A stretch of 64,000 nucleotides of DNA, taken from positions 1 to 64,000 of the forward strand of contig JAOZHZ010000019.1 in NCBI GenBank assembly GCA_026014615.1, written 5' to 3'. Below, piece by piece: positions 36,589 to 45,118 of the stretch (positions are counted from its first letter, which is position 1; each line of letters opens with the position of its first letter). The notes beneath the pieces are model-generated. The model made no database searches and was not told the origin of the DNA. It was given only the letters and a program-made list of their open reading frames with translations. Origin of the DNA: Candidatus Bathyarchaeota archaeon. Its GTDB lineage: Archaea; Thermoproteota; Bathyarchaeia; Bathyarchaeales; Bathycorpusculaceae. The position numbers and the translations under genes were made by a program.

Positions 36589-36689
36589 TTCGGTTTGCTT
36601 GATGGTTGCCCTCATAAAATCTAAAAAAACGTGCCCGCAAAGACACTCACTAATTTAAAAATAAAATGATTTCGACAATACTTCGAAAA
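36589..36689. repeat. 101-bp perfect direct repeat, copy B
   Basis: This copy stops 13 bases short of the pepF stop codon (36702-36704 on the minus strand), so it is the 3' flank of that gene. Copy A may be a duplication of this flank. The 257 bases between the copies are AT-rich and contain several TTCGAA-like words but no gene. Confidence 0.9.
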
Positions 36690-36701
36690 CCTCATCGGGA
36701 C

Positions 36702-38489
36702 TTAGCTGACGGCTTTTCGCAGTTCTTCTACGAAGTGACCAAACCGTTCCAACCCAAGTTGCCAGAAGGTGGGTTCCGAAACGTCCAAGTCTACGATTTT
36801 GCCAATTTCCAACGGGGAAACACTGCTGCCCGCCGACAGCGCTTTCACCAGTTTGGGCACAAACGCCTTGCCTTCTTGCAGGTACCGTTCGTAAACGGCA
36901 TAGACGAACATTTGGGCGTACACGTAGGGGTAGTTGTAAAAACGGTAGTTTGCCATGTAGTAATGGGGCTTCATGGTCCACTCGGCGTCCATTTCGGGAA
37001 GCCACTCAACGGCGTCACCAAAGATACGGTCGCGGCTGCGGGTCCAGTTATTGCATATCGTCTTGTAGTCGAGGTAGTTGCCTTGCTGGATTGAGCTGTA
37101 AAGGGCTTGCTCAAACCACACTCGAGCTGTAACTTGAAACGCTGTTTGCCCTGCCTCATCCAAAACCAAACATAGCACAGCTTTACGGTCGGCATCTGAT
37201 TTTGCTTCGTCCAACAGCAAATCCGTTAGCAATAATTCGCTGAAAATCGACGCTGTCTCCGCCACTATGGAGGGCATGCTTGTGTTAAGCAGCGTTTGGC
37301 TTCTTGAGGCGTAGTAGTCGTGGGTGGCGTGTCCCAGTTCGTGGGCTAAGGTGAAGACGTCGCTGAGGGTGCCGTTGAAGCTTTGCAGAATAAACGCTAA
37401 CTTGCCTGAGTAGTAACCTGCGCAGAAGGCGCCGTTACGTTTGCCAAACCGCGGCGAAGCGTCAATGCAGCGTTTGCTAAACATCTGCTTCACAGCCTCA
37501 GCATAAGGTGGGTCAAAGCGGCTGTACGCCCTCGTAACCAAATCTTCTGCTTCCTCAAACGTGAACTTCCGCTCGGGCACATCAGGCAAAGGCGCGGTGA
37601 TGTCGTAGTTGGCGAGCACTGGTAGCCCCATGAGTTTGGCTTTCAGTTTCAAGTACCTACGGAAGGTGCCCGCGTTTTCTTCAATTGTACGTAGCAAATT
37701 CGCTATTGTTTCTTTTTGGGTGTCGTTGCTGATGAGGCTTGAGTCCATGGGTGAGGCGTATTTGCGGCGTCGGGATATGCTGACCCAGTCGTTGCAGATG
37801 TTTCGCAGCGCAGACGCAAAAATTTCGCCGTCTTTGCCCAGCAAACCGTAGATGGCGCGGTTAGCGGATTCTCGCGTTGCCCTGTCAGGATGCGGCAGCA
37901 ATCCATTGGCTTCTCCATAGCTGAGCATTTTCTTTTCACCTTGGACAGTTACTTCGAACATGCGGGTGTTAAGCCACTTGCTCTGCAGTTCCTGCCACGC
38001 CTGCACGCCGAACTGGTCCTTCTCAATTATGAGTTGCTCTTCCACTTCGCTAAGCTGATGCTCCACGCGGCGCTGCACACGTTCCAGCATGTGCCGATAA
38101 CCCGACAGTACAGGTTCCTTAATCACCTCTGTCTTAGCCTTCACCAGCGCACCTAGCTCCAAAGAGAAGAACGCCAATTGCTTACCCAGTTGGGCTTCTA
38201 GTTTGTTGACTTTGTCGTAGAGCGCCTGAGTTTGGGGAAGCGTCATGTTAGCTGAAAATGATAGGCTGGCGTATAGTGAGAGGTTGCTGATTTTCTCTTC
38301 GAACGATTCTATCTCTTTGAGGCACTTCAAAAGGTCGTTTGGGGAAAAGGTGGTTATTTTTCCGCGGTAAGCCTTCTCAAATTGGTCTGCTAAAGCTTCC
38401 GCTTGGGTCATGGCTTGCTCGATTGAGGGGTCGGTTGCGCTGGGGAACAGTTCGGTTAAGTCCCATGTGATTTCAGGGTTTGTGGACAT
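36702..38489 (-). CDS. pepF: Oligoendopeptidase F (M3 family metallopeptidase)
   Basis: A 595-residue M3B peptidase. The zinc motif HELGH near residue 370 (TLAHELGHATHDYY) and the downstream glutamate ligand in VAETASIFSE are intact. It degrades short cytoplasmic peptides of about 7-17 residues. ATG 38489 is chosen because AAAGGCGAT precedes it and the family N-terminus (ITWDLTELFPS) follows immediately; the longer frame to 38549 has no homologous sequence. It is transcribed divergently from the membrane protein at 38647. Confidence 0.9.
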   Translation of the reverse strand: MSTNPEITWDLTELFPSATDPSIEQAMTQAEALADQFEKAYRGKITTFSPNDLLKCLKEIESFEEKISNLSLYASLSFSANMTLPQTQALYDKVNKLEAQLGKQLAFFSLELGALVKAKTEVIKEPVLSGYRHMLERVQRRVEHQLSEVEEQLIIEKDQFGVQAWQELQSKWLNTRMFEVTVQGEKKMLSYGEANGLLPHPDRATRESANRAIYGLLGKDGEIFASALRNICNDWVSISRRRKYASPMDSSLISNDTQKETIANLLRTIEENAGTFRRYLKLKAKLMGLPVLANYDITAPLPDVPERKFTFEEAEDLVTRAYSRFDPPYAEAVKQMFSKRCIDASPRFGKRNGAFCAGYYSGKLAFILQSFNGTLSDVFTLAHELGHATHDYYASRSQTLLNTSMPSIVAETASIFSELLLTDLLLDEAKSDADRKAVLCLVLDEAGQTAFQVTARVWFEQALYSSIQQGNYLDYKTICNNWTRSRDRIFGDAVEWLPEMDAEWTMKPHYYMANYRFYNYPYVYAQMFVYAVYERYLQEGKAFVPKLVKALSAGSSVSPLEIGKIVDLDVSEPTFWQLGLERFGHFVEELRKAVS

Positions 38490-38646
38490 GCAGTTATCGC
38501 CTTTGCAGAGTGTTACTTTCAGAGGGTTATTTGGGGTTTTGCCTAGCACCCGCCAGACGTGTTGTAGGTCTATGGCAAAGCATAAGTATCCACAAACCCA
38601 TACAGTCCGTAAACGCTAAAAGTGGACCTAACGTGAGGTGAATCAT

Positions 38647-38985
38647 ATGATGGTTATACCTTTAGATTTACTAGGCGACCTTCTCGGATACATAAGTGGC
38701 TCCATAGGCGGGCTTCCAACAATCGCGGTCATGGCTATCCCCTTCATCGTCGGCATAGTGGTAGGTTTCCTCGTCAAAAGAGTCTTGAAGTGGGCAATCA
38801 TAGCAGGCATTATAGTTCTGGTCGTTGCATACTTTGGCTTCTTCGGCTTAAGCCTCAGCACCCTCGGCGACTTAGCAAAACAGTACGGACCCATGGCCGT
38901 TCAAGGCGCTATAATGCTCTTCGGGCTGCTACCGCTGGGATTAGGCTTCCTACTTGGCTTAGTTCTGGGCTTCATATTCGGATAA
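38647..38985 (+). CDS. Small membrane protein, unknown
   Basis: A 112-residue protein with three hydrophobic helices rich in Gly (IPFIVGIVVGFLVKRVLK, then IIAGIIVLVVAYFGFFGL, then LLPLGLGFLLGLVLGFIFG). FUN14-like glycine patterns are suggested but not sufficient for a call. ATG 38647 has GAGGTGA before it. It is a single gene, and its 3' end overlaps the possible reading frame on the opposite strand. Confidence 0.65.
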   Translation: MMVIPLDLLGDLLGYISGSIGGLPTIAVMAIPFIVGIVVGFLVKRVLKWAIIAGIIVLVVAYFGFFGLSLSTLGDLAKQYGPMAVQGAIMLFGLLPLGLGFLLGLVLGFIFG

Positions 38986-39327
38986 GCCCCCTTTCCTTTT
39001 CTTTGTTTTTCTTCTAAGGCGTCGGAAAGTTGCGGCATTGGTCGCGGCACTTTATGGAATACCACAACGTCACGGAAAAGCAAGCAAGCAACCAACAACG
39101 CTTCCACAGCTATGACGATCAGCAGAAGTTGAGTTTGAGCTGCTTGCTGCACCTGAGTGAACGTGTCTATACCTCCAGTGGCGGGGTTATTAGCATCATA
39201 ATTAGGAATTGTATTTACAGCAGTTTGCAAGGTTGAGCCCAAAGCGGTGAACAACACATAGATAGGCATTATAAATGCAGCTGCCAAAAACAGGATTGAG
39301 ATAACAAGCCAACTAGTACTTGTTCAT
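38901..39327 (-). pseudogene. Small membrane protein with probable N-terminal frameshift
   Basis: An open frame from 39287 encodes two transmembrane segments (AAAFIMPIYVLFTALGSTL and LLLIVIAVEALLVACLLF) and a basic Pro-rich tail. Its first helix clearly continues upstream (SWLVISILFLAAAF) to near 39315, where the frame has no start. An ATG with GAGGT upstream lies at 39327 in another frame (MNKY then stop). One base of frame change would join them into a normal membrane protein. The tail overlaps the convergent gene by 85 bases, so the true 3' end is uncertain. Confidence 0.45.
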
Positions 39328-39522
39328 TCAAAACCTCTAAGATAGCCTTCTTCTGCGCTGATATAAACGTTAACCGATTGCCCCGAACAGGAAAAAGGTC
39401 TATACTTCTGCAAAAGTCCACAAAAGAAAAAGGGTTTGAGGCAAGGTTTGCAGTGCGGCTGACTCGCGGTTGAACCAAAAAGTTGCACAAAAGAGACCTT
39501 TTCGTCTGGTGAAATTTGGAGG

Positions 39523-40044
39523 TTAAATAACGGATATGCCTTGGAGAATATGCACTATCGCAATTGTGTAGAATGTTACGGCGAAGGCGGGGTGAAGAAA
39601 GCGCATGTACTTAGTGTATTGTTTGGCTTTGCCAGAATACAGGATTATGCCTGTTGCAACAAGCAGGACTGTTGCTGCATATAATGCTACGCCTGTGCCT
39701 AAATCGGGGTAACTGAAGGCAGGTCGGGTTAGCTGATGGGCAAAATGAACGGAGATAAGCAACACCGCAAGCATGTTTCCAATCATGTGTATTTGGAGTG
39801 CAGCTTTGAAGCGCCGAGGTGTTTTCCGTTTGATTATGGGGAGAAAGGGACTGGTGAAGGCTATGTATAGGGCGCCGCCCCAGCCAATCCAGTGTGTCAA
39901 TGAATGTGTTGCACCAAGAATTGTTACCTGAACGAAGGGTAACCGAGATATGCGCAGAAAAATTATAACGTCAATTATCACTGTGGCAACTATCATTGCG
40001 AACAAAATCAAAAGGAACAGCTTTTTCGTTTTTGCTCCCTTCAA
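39523..40044 (-). CDS. Four- or five-helix membrane protein, cytochrome b561-like
   Basis: A 173-residue protein with five hydrophobic segments. His residues lie inside or at the ends of several: ATHSLTHWIGW, then HMIGNMLAVLLISVHFAHQL, then LHPAFAVTFYTIAIVHIL. Paired His on neighbouring helices is the pattern of b-type heme binding in b561 or ferric-reductase-like proteins, so an electron-transfer role is possible. No family match is certain and heme binding is inference. It is a monocistronic unit ending before the DUF35/thiolase genes. Confidence 0.55.
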   Translation of the reverse strand: MKGAKTKKLFLLILFAMIVATVIIDVIIFLRISRLPFVQVTILGATHSLTHWIGWGGALYIAFTSPFLPIIKRKTPRRFKAALQIHMIGNMLAVLLISVHFAHQLTRPAFSYPDLGTGVALYAATVLLVATGIILYSGKAKQYTKYMRFLHPAFAVTFYTIAIVHILQGISVI

Positions 40045-40142
40045 TAATTTATGGCACCGTCACAGATTAAATAAAGGGTTGTGGTAACCCCAATACAGCA
40101 TCAAACACTACAAAAAATAGTAAAAAGCGGAAAAAAGAAGAG

Positions 40143-40550
40143 TTAGACATTAACGGGCTTAAAACAATACCTCTGCCACTGAGGCCACGCCTGCCCCGCA
40201 GCGCACGCCTCAAAATCCACCGCCAAATCCATGCCCACTTTCAACTTGTCGTGAGGCACACCTGAAATCACACCCGGCAACTTCAACCCATTCTCCAACT
40301 GCACAATACCCACCGCGTAAGGTGCTAACGCTTGAAATTGGGCTGGCGCGACATAAATAACCGTGTAAGTTAACAGTTTACTTTTTCCTGAAACTTCTTT
40401 CCACACAAAATCTTGGCTGTAGCAGTTGTCGCAGATGGGTCTGGGGGGCAGGTGGATTTTTCCGCATTTCTGGCATTTTGCTGCCATCAATTTGCCCTCG
40501 GAAAGGAACTTGTAGAACTGCTCTATGGTGAATGCTGTTTGGGTGCTCAT
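40143..40550 (-). CDS. DUF35 Zn-ribbon/OB-fold acyl-CoA-binding protein
   Basis: A 135-residue DUF35 protein with an N-terminal rubredoxin-like zinc ribbon (CQKCGKIHLPPRPICDNCY) and a C-terminal OB fold. In archaea it bridges acetoacetyl-CoA thiolase and HMG-CoA synthase, allowing intermediate transfer for the mevalonate pathway. Its start overlaps the thiolase stop by one base (TAATG). HMG-CoA synthase itself is not in this window, so a different condensing partner is possible. Confidence 0.88.
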   Translation of the reverse strand: MSTQTAFTIEQFYKFLSEGKLMAAKCQKCGKIHLPPRPICDNCYSQDFVWKEVSGKSKLLTYTVIYVAPAQFQALAPYAVGIVQLENGLKLPGVISGVPHDKLKVGMDLAVDFEACAAGQAWPQWQRYCFKPVNV

Positions 40551-41725
40551 TAGTTTTCGCTCCTGTAAAGGTGCACTGTTGCGGTGGCTCCTGAGCCGCC
40601 CACGTTATGCGTTAACCCCACCTTTGCGTCTTTTACTTGGCGTTTGTCGGCTTGTCCCGTTAACTGCAGATAAATCTCATAAACCTGCGCAGTACCCGTA
40701 GCCCCCACAGGATGCCCCTTAGCTTTTAAGCCGCCGCTCGTATTCACAGGCAAACGTCCCCCCAAACAGGTTTCGCCGCTGTCAATCAACTCCCCACTTT
40801 TACCAACAGGGCAGAACCCAAGGTCCTCATAATCCATGAGCTCCACGTAGGTGAAGCAGTCGTGAACTTCCGCCACCTGAACTTTTTGGGGCGTAAGGGC
40901 TGCCATGTCATAGGCGGTTTTTGCGGCGGTTTTGGTGGATAGCAGGCTGGTTAGGCTTTTTCGTTCATACAAACCGATGGTGTCACTTGCTTGTCCTGAG
41001 CCGATGATTTGCACGGGCTGGTCCGTGTATTTGCTGGCAAGCTCAGGCTTAGTCAACACGATACAGCTGGCTCCGTCAGTTATCAGGGAACAATCGTACA
41101 TTTTAAAGGGCCACGCCACAGGTTTAGAATCCAGCACTTTCTCTACAGTGATTTCCTTCTGCAGATGGGCCTTCGGGTTCAAACTTGCGTTATGATGATT
41201 CTTGACGGCGACTTTCGCCATATGTTCCTGCGTGGTGCCGTAAGCGTTCATGTGAGCCGTAGCCATCAACGCAAACAAGCCCGGAAAAGTGATGCCGTGA
41301 AACTGCTCAAACGGGTAATCCGACGCCATCGCAAGGAACTCCGTGACTTCGGCGGTGCTTCGATGGGTCATTTTCTCCACGCCACCCACGATGACAACAT
41401 CAGCTAAACCAGAAAGAACCGCGTATATTCCAGACCGCAAGGCGGCGCCGCTGGATGCACAAGCTGCTTCGGTTCGCGTTGCAGGCACACCCAAAAGTCC
41501 CGACCAGTCAGCTACTGCTGAACCTGTGTGTCCTTGATGCTCATACGCTTCGCCCATGTGTCCAATGAACATCGCCTTGACATCCTGTTTAGGGTTAAGG
41601 TTTGGGCAATGGTCAAAAGCTTCTTTGGCTGCGTAGCTGAAAAGCTCCCGCGCGTAGAGTCCCTCGTGTTTTCCGAATTTAGATAATCCTGCGCTGACTA
41701 TAGAGACAAGTGGTTTCCCATTCAA
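40550..41725 (-). CDS. Thiolase family protein (acetyl-CoA C-acetyltransferase-like)
   Basis: A 391-residue archaeal SCP2-type thiolase. The nucleophilic Cys lies in EAACASSGAA near residue 86. The distal catalytic His and Cys regions are VHDCFTYVE, GHPVGATGTAQ and NVGGSGATATVHLY. It condenses two acetyl-CoA, or performs the reverse, in complex with the DUF35 protein encoded next. The first codon is TTG. It is most likely a step of isoprenoid lipid synthesis or of acyl-CoA breakdown. Confidence 0.88.
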   Translation of the reverse strand: MNGKPLVSIVSAGLSKFGKHEGLYARELFSYAAKEAFDHCPNLNPKQDVKAMFIGHMGEAYEHQGHTGSAVADWSGLLGVPATRTEAACASSGAALRSGIYAVLSGLADVVIVGGVEKMTHRSTAEVTEFLAMASDYPFEQFHGITFPGLFALMATAHMNAYGTTQEHMAKVAVKNHHNASLNPKAHLQKEITVEKVLDSKPVAWPFKMYDCSLITDGASCIVLTKPELASKYTDQPVQIIGSGQASDTIGLYERKSLTSLLSTKTAAKTAYDMAALTPQKVQVAEVHDCFTYVELMDYEDLGFCPVGKSGELIDSGETCLGGRLPVNTSGGLKAKGHPVGATGTAQVYEIYLQLTGQADKRQVKDAKVGLTHNVGGSGATATVHLYRSEN

Positions 41726-42012
41726 ACCTTCATTTCCCCATCTGTAAACATATGCTATGCTGTGTTTAAAGACTATGCAAATGGCACCGCTTTCCTTAAA
41801 ACAGTTACGTCAACCAAACCCAAAAAAGAGAGCATCCGCAGACAAAACTACCCAAAAGCACGCGAAATGGGGATAGTGAAGAAGCCTTCTCCGTTGCTCC
41901 TCAAACAAACATACCCTTCATGCCTTATTAATTACTGAGTCTACATCAAACATATATCAACTCTCGAAATATCCACATAATCTTTCCTGACACAAAACGA
42001 AGTAGCAGAAAC

Positions 42013-42672
42013 TTATAGAATGTCGGGTTTGTCGCTGGCTATACCATCTACACCCTTCTTAGCCATCGCAGCCGCATCCTCTTTTGAGTTAACCGTCCAG
42101 ACCAGAATTTTCAAGCCGTTTTCATGTGCCTTCTGCACGTTAGCCGTATGCGTAAAATGGTAAAGCGAAACCAGCCACTGCGCCTTCAACTCCAACGCAG
42201 CTTTAATCGGGTTCGTATGTTTAACATAAATTAAACCCGTTTCGACTTCAGCGTCAAGCTCCCTAACCTTTCTCAACGCCTCCTCCAAAAAGCTAACCAA
42301 AACAACGTTTTTCTTCATGCCCTTCTGCTCAACAAGCACCAAAACCTGCTCTTCCAACCCCTCTTCCTTGAGCTCCACAAAAACCTTCACCTTTCCATCC
42401 AAAAAGTCCAGAACTTCTTCCAGCGTGGAAATCCGCTCTTCCTTCTCGGTTGCGAAGCTTTGCACCTCTTTAAGCGTCAGGTCGCCAACTAAGCCTTTGC
42501 CGTTTGCAGCTCGCTTAACATCCGCATCGTGAATAACAACAATTGCGTCGTCCTTGGTTCTTCGAACATCCAACTCCACGGCGTCCACACCAAGCTCTAG
42601 GGCTTTTTTGAAGCTACGAAGAGTGTTTTCAGGCTCGTAGGCTCGGGCGCCGCGATGCCCAACCTTTATCAT
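42013..42672 (-). CDS. glpQ: Glycerophosphodiester phosphodiesterase
   Basis: A 219-residue GDPD family TIM barrel. The N-terminal active site GHRGARAYEPENTLRSF and VDAVELDVRRTKDD with IVVIHD supply the catalytic His and metal-binding Glu/Asp residues. It cleaves glycerophosphodiesters to glycerol phosphate and an alcohol. There is no signal peptide, so it acts in the cytoplasm. It is divergent from trmO with 65 bases between the starts. Confidence 0.9.
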   Translation of the reverse strand: MIKVGHRGARAYEPENTLRSFKKALELGVDAVELDVRRTKDDAIVVIHDADVKRAANGKGLVGDLTLKEVQSFATEKEERISTLEEVLDFLDGKVKVFVELKEEGLEEQVLVLVEQKGMKKNVVLVSFLEEALRKVRELDAEVETGLIYVKHTNPIKAALELKAQWLVSLYHFTHTANVQKAHENGLKILVWTVNSKEDAAAMAKKGVDGIASDKPDIL

Positions 42673-42688
42673 ACCTATTTTTGGGCGA

Positions 42689-42704
42689 TTGAAACCTTAT
42701 ATAG
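42689..42704 (+). promoter_or_regulatory. BRE/TATA promoter of trmO
   Basis: TTATATAG at 42697-42704 is preceded by a GAAACC B-recognition-like element. A start about 25 bases downstream gives a leader of roughly ten bases before ATG 42738. Confidence 0.55.
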
Positions 42705-42737
42705 CTTCACTAACCACCAACACACAGTGAACCCGCC

Positions 42738-43208
42738 ATGGTTTCTAAACACCCAATCGCAATTGACCCCGTGGGCTACGTAAAAACCGAAGCGGTCGGC
42801 GACCAAATCAAAGACAAAACCCGAACCTCAGAAATCATAATTGACCCTAAACTGCAGTTCGCATTAGATGGCATAACCGACTACTCACACATCTACGTGC
42901 TGTTTTGGCTCCACGAAATCCCTCAAGAAAAACGCGCAACACTTAAGGTTCATCCCCGCGGCAGAAGCGACATGCCCCTTGTAGGCGTATTCGCAGCTAG
43001 AACCAACCTTCACCCCAACCCCATCGGCTTAACACTGGTCGAATTGGTCAAAGTTGAAGGCAATGTCTTAACAGTTCGTGGACTGGACGCCTTTAACGGT
43101 ACTCCCGTGTTGGACATTAAGCCGTTTGATTCTTGGGATATAGCCAAAGAACCGCGGGTTCCACGATGGTGGCTGAAGCTGGAAGAAGAAAAACAGAAAA
43201 AACTGTGA
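42738..43208 (+). CDS. trmO: tRNA (N6-threonylcarbamoyladenosine37-N6)-methyltransferase TrmO
   Basis: A 156-residue TrmO/YaeB (UPF0066) protein. The family signature is clear: ITDYSHIYVLFWLHE, HPRGR, GVFAARTNLHPNPIGLT and ALDxxGTPVLDIKP (here GLDAFNGTPVLDIKPF). It methylates t6A37 in threonine tRNAs using a beta-barrel SAM-binding fold. Relatives in archaea usually stop after this domain, as here. Confidence 0.88.
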   Translation: MVSKHPIAIDPVGYVKTEAVGDQIKDKTRTSEIIIDPKLQFALDGITDYSHIYVLFWLHEIPQEKRATLKVHPRGRSDMPLVGVFAARTNLHPNPIGLTLVELVKVEGNVLTVRGLDAFNGTPVLDIKPFDSWDIAKEPRVPRWWLKLEEEKQKKL

Positions 43209-43227
43209 AATTAACGGGAAATTAAGT

Positions 43228-43716
43228 CTACAGATAGTACTTTGATTCTGCAGTTTTAACAATTGCCTCTCTGAGTTCCGCGCCCGTCAAGTTAGCGTCT
43301 TTGATTTTGACAAACGCATCAGCAAAATCCGCGTCGTTTGCGGCTGCACGTAACCAGCTCTCAAAGTCGCCCCTGCCAACATGAAACTCCAACGAAGCCG
43401 CATCCACTTTTGCAGCTAACTCACAAAACTCGCGGATGGTGCACGCTGAAATCCCAAGCGGTTCATCCACAGCAGTGTAAAAGTGGAAGACCATGTTTTC
43501 AGACACAGGCACAGACGCTTTAAGAACGCCTTTTCCCTTTTCAGTTATAGTATACCCCGCTCCAACCTTTTTGGTAAAACCCTCTTTGGCAAGCTGCTGC
43601 ATATCCTGAATTATCACATTGGCTGTCAAACCCGCTTTTTTCGCAAAATCATTCATGTCCGTACGTCCCGTTATTTCGTTCATGAATTTTAAAACTTTCA
43701 TTTCTTCTTCGTTCAA
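43228..43716 (-). CDS. Winged-helix protein with DUF5752 domain
   Basis: A 162-residue protein. The first 70 residues form a winged helix (MKVLKFMNEITGRTDMNDFA, then GYTITEKGKGVLKA). The remainder matches the DUF5752 pattern (FHFYTAVDEPLGISACTI, then LEFHVGRGDFESWLR). DUF5752 proteins are common in archaea and their role is unknown. The combination suggests a regulator sensing a small molecule or partner. The gene converges with trmO. Confidence 0.7.
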   Translation of the reverse strand: MNEEEMKVLKFMNEITGRTDMNDFAKKAGLTANVIIQDMQQLAKEGFTKKVGAGYTITEKGKGVLKASVPVSENMVFHFYTAVDEPLGISACTIREFCELAAKVDAASLEFHVGRGDFESWLRAAANDADFADAFVKIKDANLTGAELREAIVKTAESKYYL

Positions 43717-43889
43717 GAAGCATCCCTCGGCACTAGACTATTTCCGAGTGCACCTTAAAAGCGTTAATGCACCGCAGCAACGCCGATACCATATCTGCGC
43801 TTCGCATGAAAGCAGCATTACCAAAAACCAGCTGATTTCTCAATATGCGGCGTATATTCTTATTAACTTGAGCATGCAGTATTTCTTTC

Positions 43890-44288
43890 ATGTATTCTGG
43901 ATACGTACTTTTATGTGACAAGACAACGTTTGGACAATGCGTCAGCCGAAGACTCTACACATGCTCCGACAAAAACAAAGGAGAAGCCGAAACCATAAGA
44001 CGCGGCGCCGTCCTCTTCATGTACGACCCCCAAACTAAAACCCTAGTGGGTCCCTTCACCGCCGCAAGCGAGGGCGCCACAAGAATCGAAACAGGCACCT
44101 GGAGAAGCGAAATCGACCGACACTCCCTCTCAGGCAACATCAAACTCGAATGGAAAAACCTACATATAATCAAAAACGCAGGCGAAAGATTCCCGTTTCT
44201 GAATAAGCCTACAAAATGCGAGTTAACCTCACTTAACGTGCAGACACTTTTGGACGCCCTAAAAGACGCACCCGTCTACCAAGGCTAA
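43890..44288 (+). CDS. DCD-domain protein
   Basis: A 132-residue protein that is almost entirely a DCD (development and cell death) domain. It opens SGYVLLCDKTTFGQCVSRRL, continues with AVLFMYDPQTKTLVGPF and TAASEGATRIE, and closes with LEWKNLHII. The domain was described in plants, where it marks stress and cell-death proteins. It also occurs as single-domain proteins in some archaea and has a fold related to ASCH/EVE/PUA-type nucleic-acid-binding modules. An RNA- or modified-base-binding role is inference. ATG 43890 is used. Confidence 0.7.
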   Translation: MYSGYVLLCDKTTFGQCVSRRLYTCSDKNKGEAETIRRGAVLFMYDPQTKTLVGPFTAASEGATRIETGTWRSEIDRHSLSGNIKLEWKNLHIIKNAGERFPFLNKPTKCELTSLNVQTLLDALKDAPVYQG

Positions 44289-44335
44289 CAAAACAGACTA
44301 ACTTTTTCTGTTTCCTCTTCAATTTTTAGGGAACC

Positions 44336-44767
44336 CTAAAAAGTTGGAAAGAACGGTGTGGGAAACATCACGCCCAGCAACACACCAAACAATATGCTCA
44401 ACCCAGCGAACACAAGCACAGCAAGCAGCGCAATTGCTAGGGCACCCAGCCAGCCCGTGTTAAAACTCGCCTTAAACACACCCAACCACGCTAAGAACGC
44501 AATTATAAGCGCCCAAATATAGGCGCTTGCCCCAATTAAGGCGCCAAGCAGAAACTGCACCAAAAACAGCGTCAGCGTGTAAACTATGGGTCCAAACAGA
44601 GTGGCAATCAGGGCGTCACCAAGCGAAGATTTGCCTCCAGTGACAACTTTGCCCGCGATGTACACAGGAATAGAAACAATAACCCACAGAATAACCAAAC
44701 CGACTACGAAAATCAGAATGCTCTCCAGCGTAAGGTCTCCAACTACAGGAACAGACAAAACAACCAA
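44336..44767 (-). CDS. Membrane protein, unknown
   Basis: A 143-residue protein with four predicted helices (ILIFVVGLVILWVIVSIPVY and three more) and a short Pro/Phe tail. TTG start with TTAGGAG six bases upstream. It follows the radical SAM set by about 100 bases on the same strand and could be its last gene or a separate unit. No family is recognised. Confidence 0.6.
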   Translation of the reverse strand: MVVLSVPVVGDLTLESILIFVVGLVILWVIVSIPVYIAGKVVTGGKSSLGDALIATLFGPIVYTLTLFLVQFLLGALIGASAYIWALIIAFLAWLGVFKASFNTGWLGALAIALLAVLVFAGLSILFGVLLGVMFPTPFFPTF

Positions 44768-44869
44768 AACTCCTAACAGGATTCATCGCAGCAGCCACCT
44801 ATAAGAATACCTATTGCACGTAAAAAAAAGAAAAAGGGAGAACGGTTTTAGCACAATGATGGGCTGCTG

Positions 44870-45118
44870 TTACTTGATTTTGGCTTTCAGCTCCGCATTC
44901 TCCTTCTGCAACATCAAAATCGTTGTCGACATAGCCTTAACAGCATTAAGCAAATCACTCTGGGAAAGGGCAGCGTTATTCGTACGTGTTTTGGGAATAC
45001 TGGTTTGCTGTTGCAGGTCAGGGGAAATTTTGACGTTTTGCAGGGGCATATTTTGGAGTGTTCTTCTGTTAACAGCAGCATTTTTGGTCCTGTTTAATCG
45101 TATGTTATTCACGGTCAT
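44870..45118 (-). CDS. Small coiled-coil protein coupled to the radical SAM gene
   Basis: An 82-residue protein. The first half is polar and basic (NNIRLNRTKNAAVNRRTLQN). The second half forms an amphipathic helix with coiled-coil heptads (ILMLQKENAELKAKIK). AGGAGGTG lies inside the end of the radical SAM gene and the two overlap by 14 bases, so expression is coupled. No known RiPP recognition-element fold is seen. Its position suggests a partner or scaffold for the maturase. Confidence 0.6.
   Translation of the reverse strand: MTVNNIRLNRTKNAAVNRRTLQNMPLQNVKISPDLQQQTSIPKTRTNNAALSQSDLLNAVKAMSTTILMLQKENAELKAKIK

Noticed and set aside
37609-38156. Plus-strand ORFs opposite pepF
   Set aside because: They lie wholly inside a well-supported M3 peptidase gene and show no independent domain.
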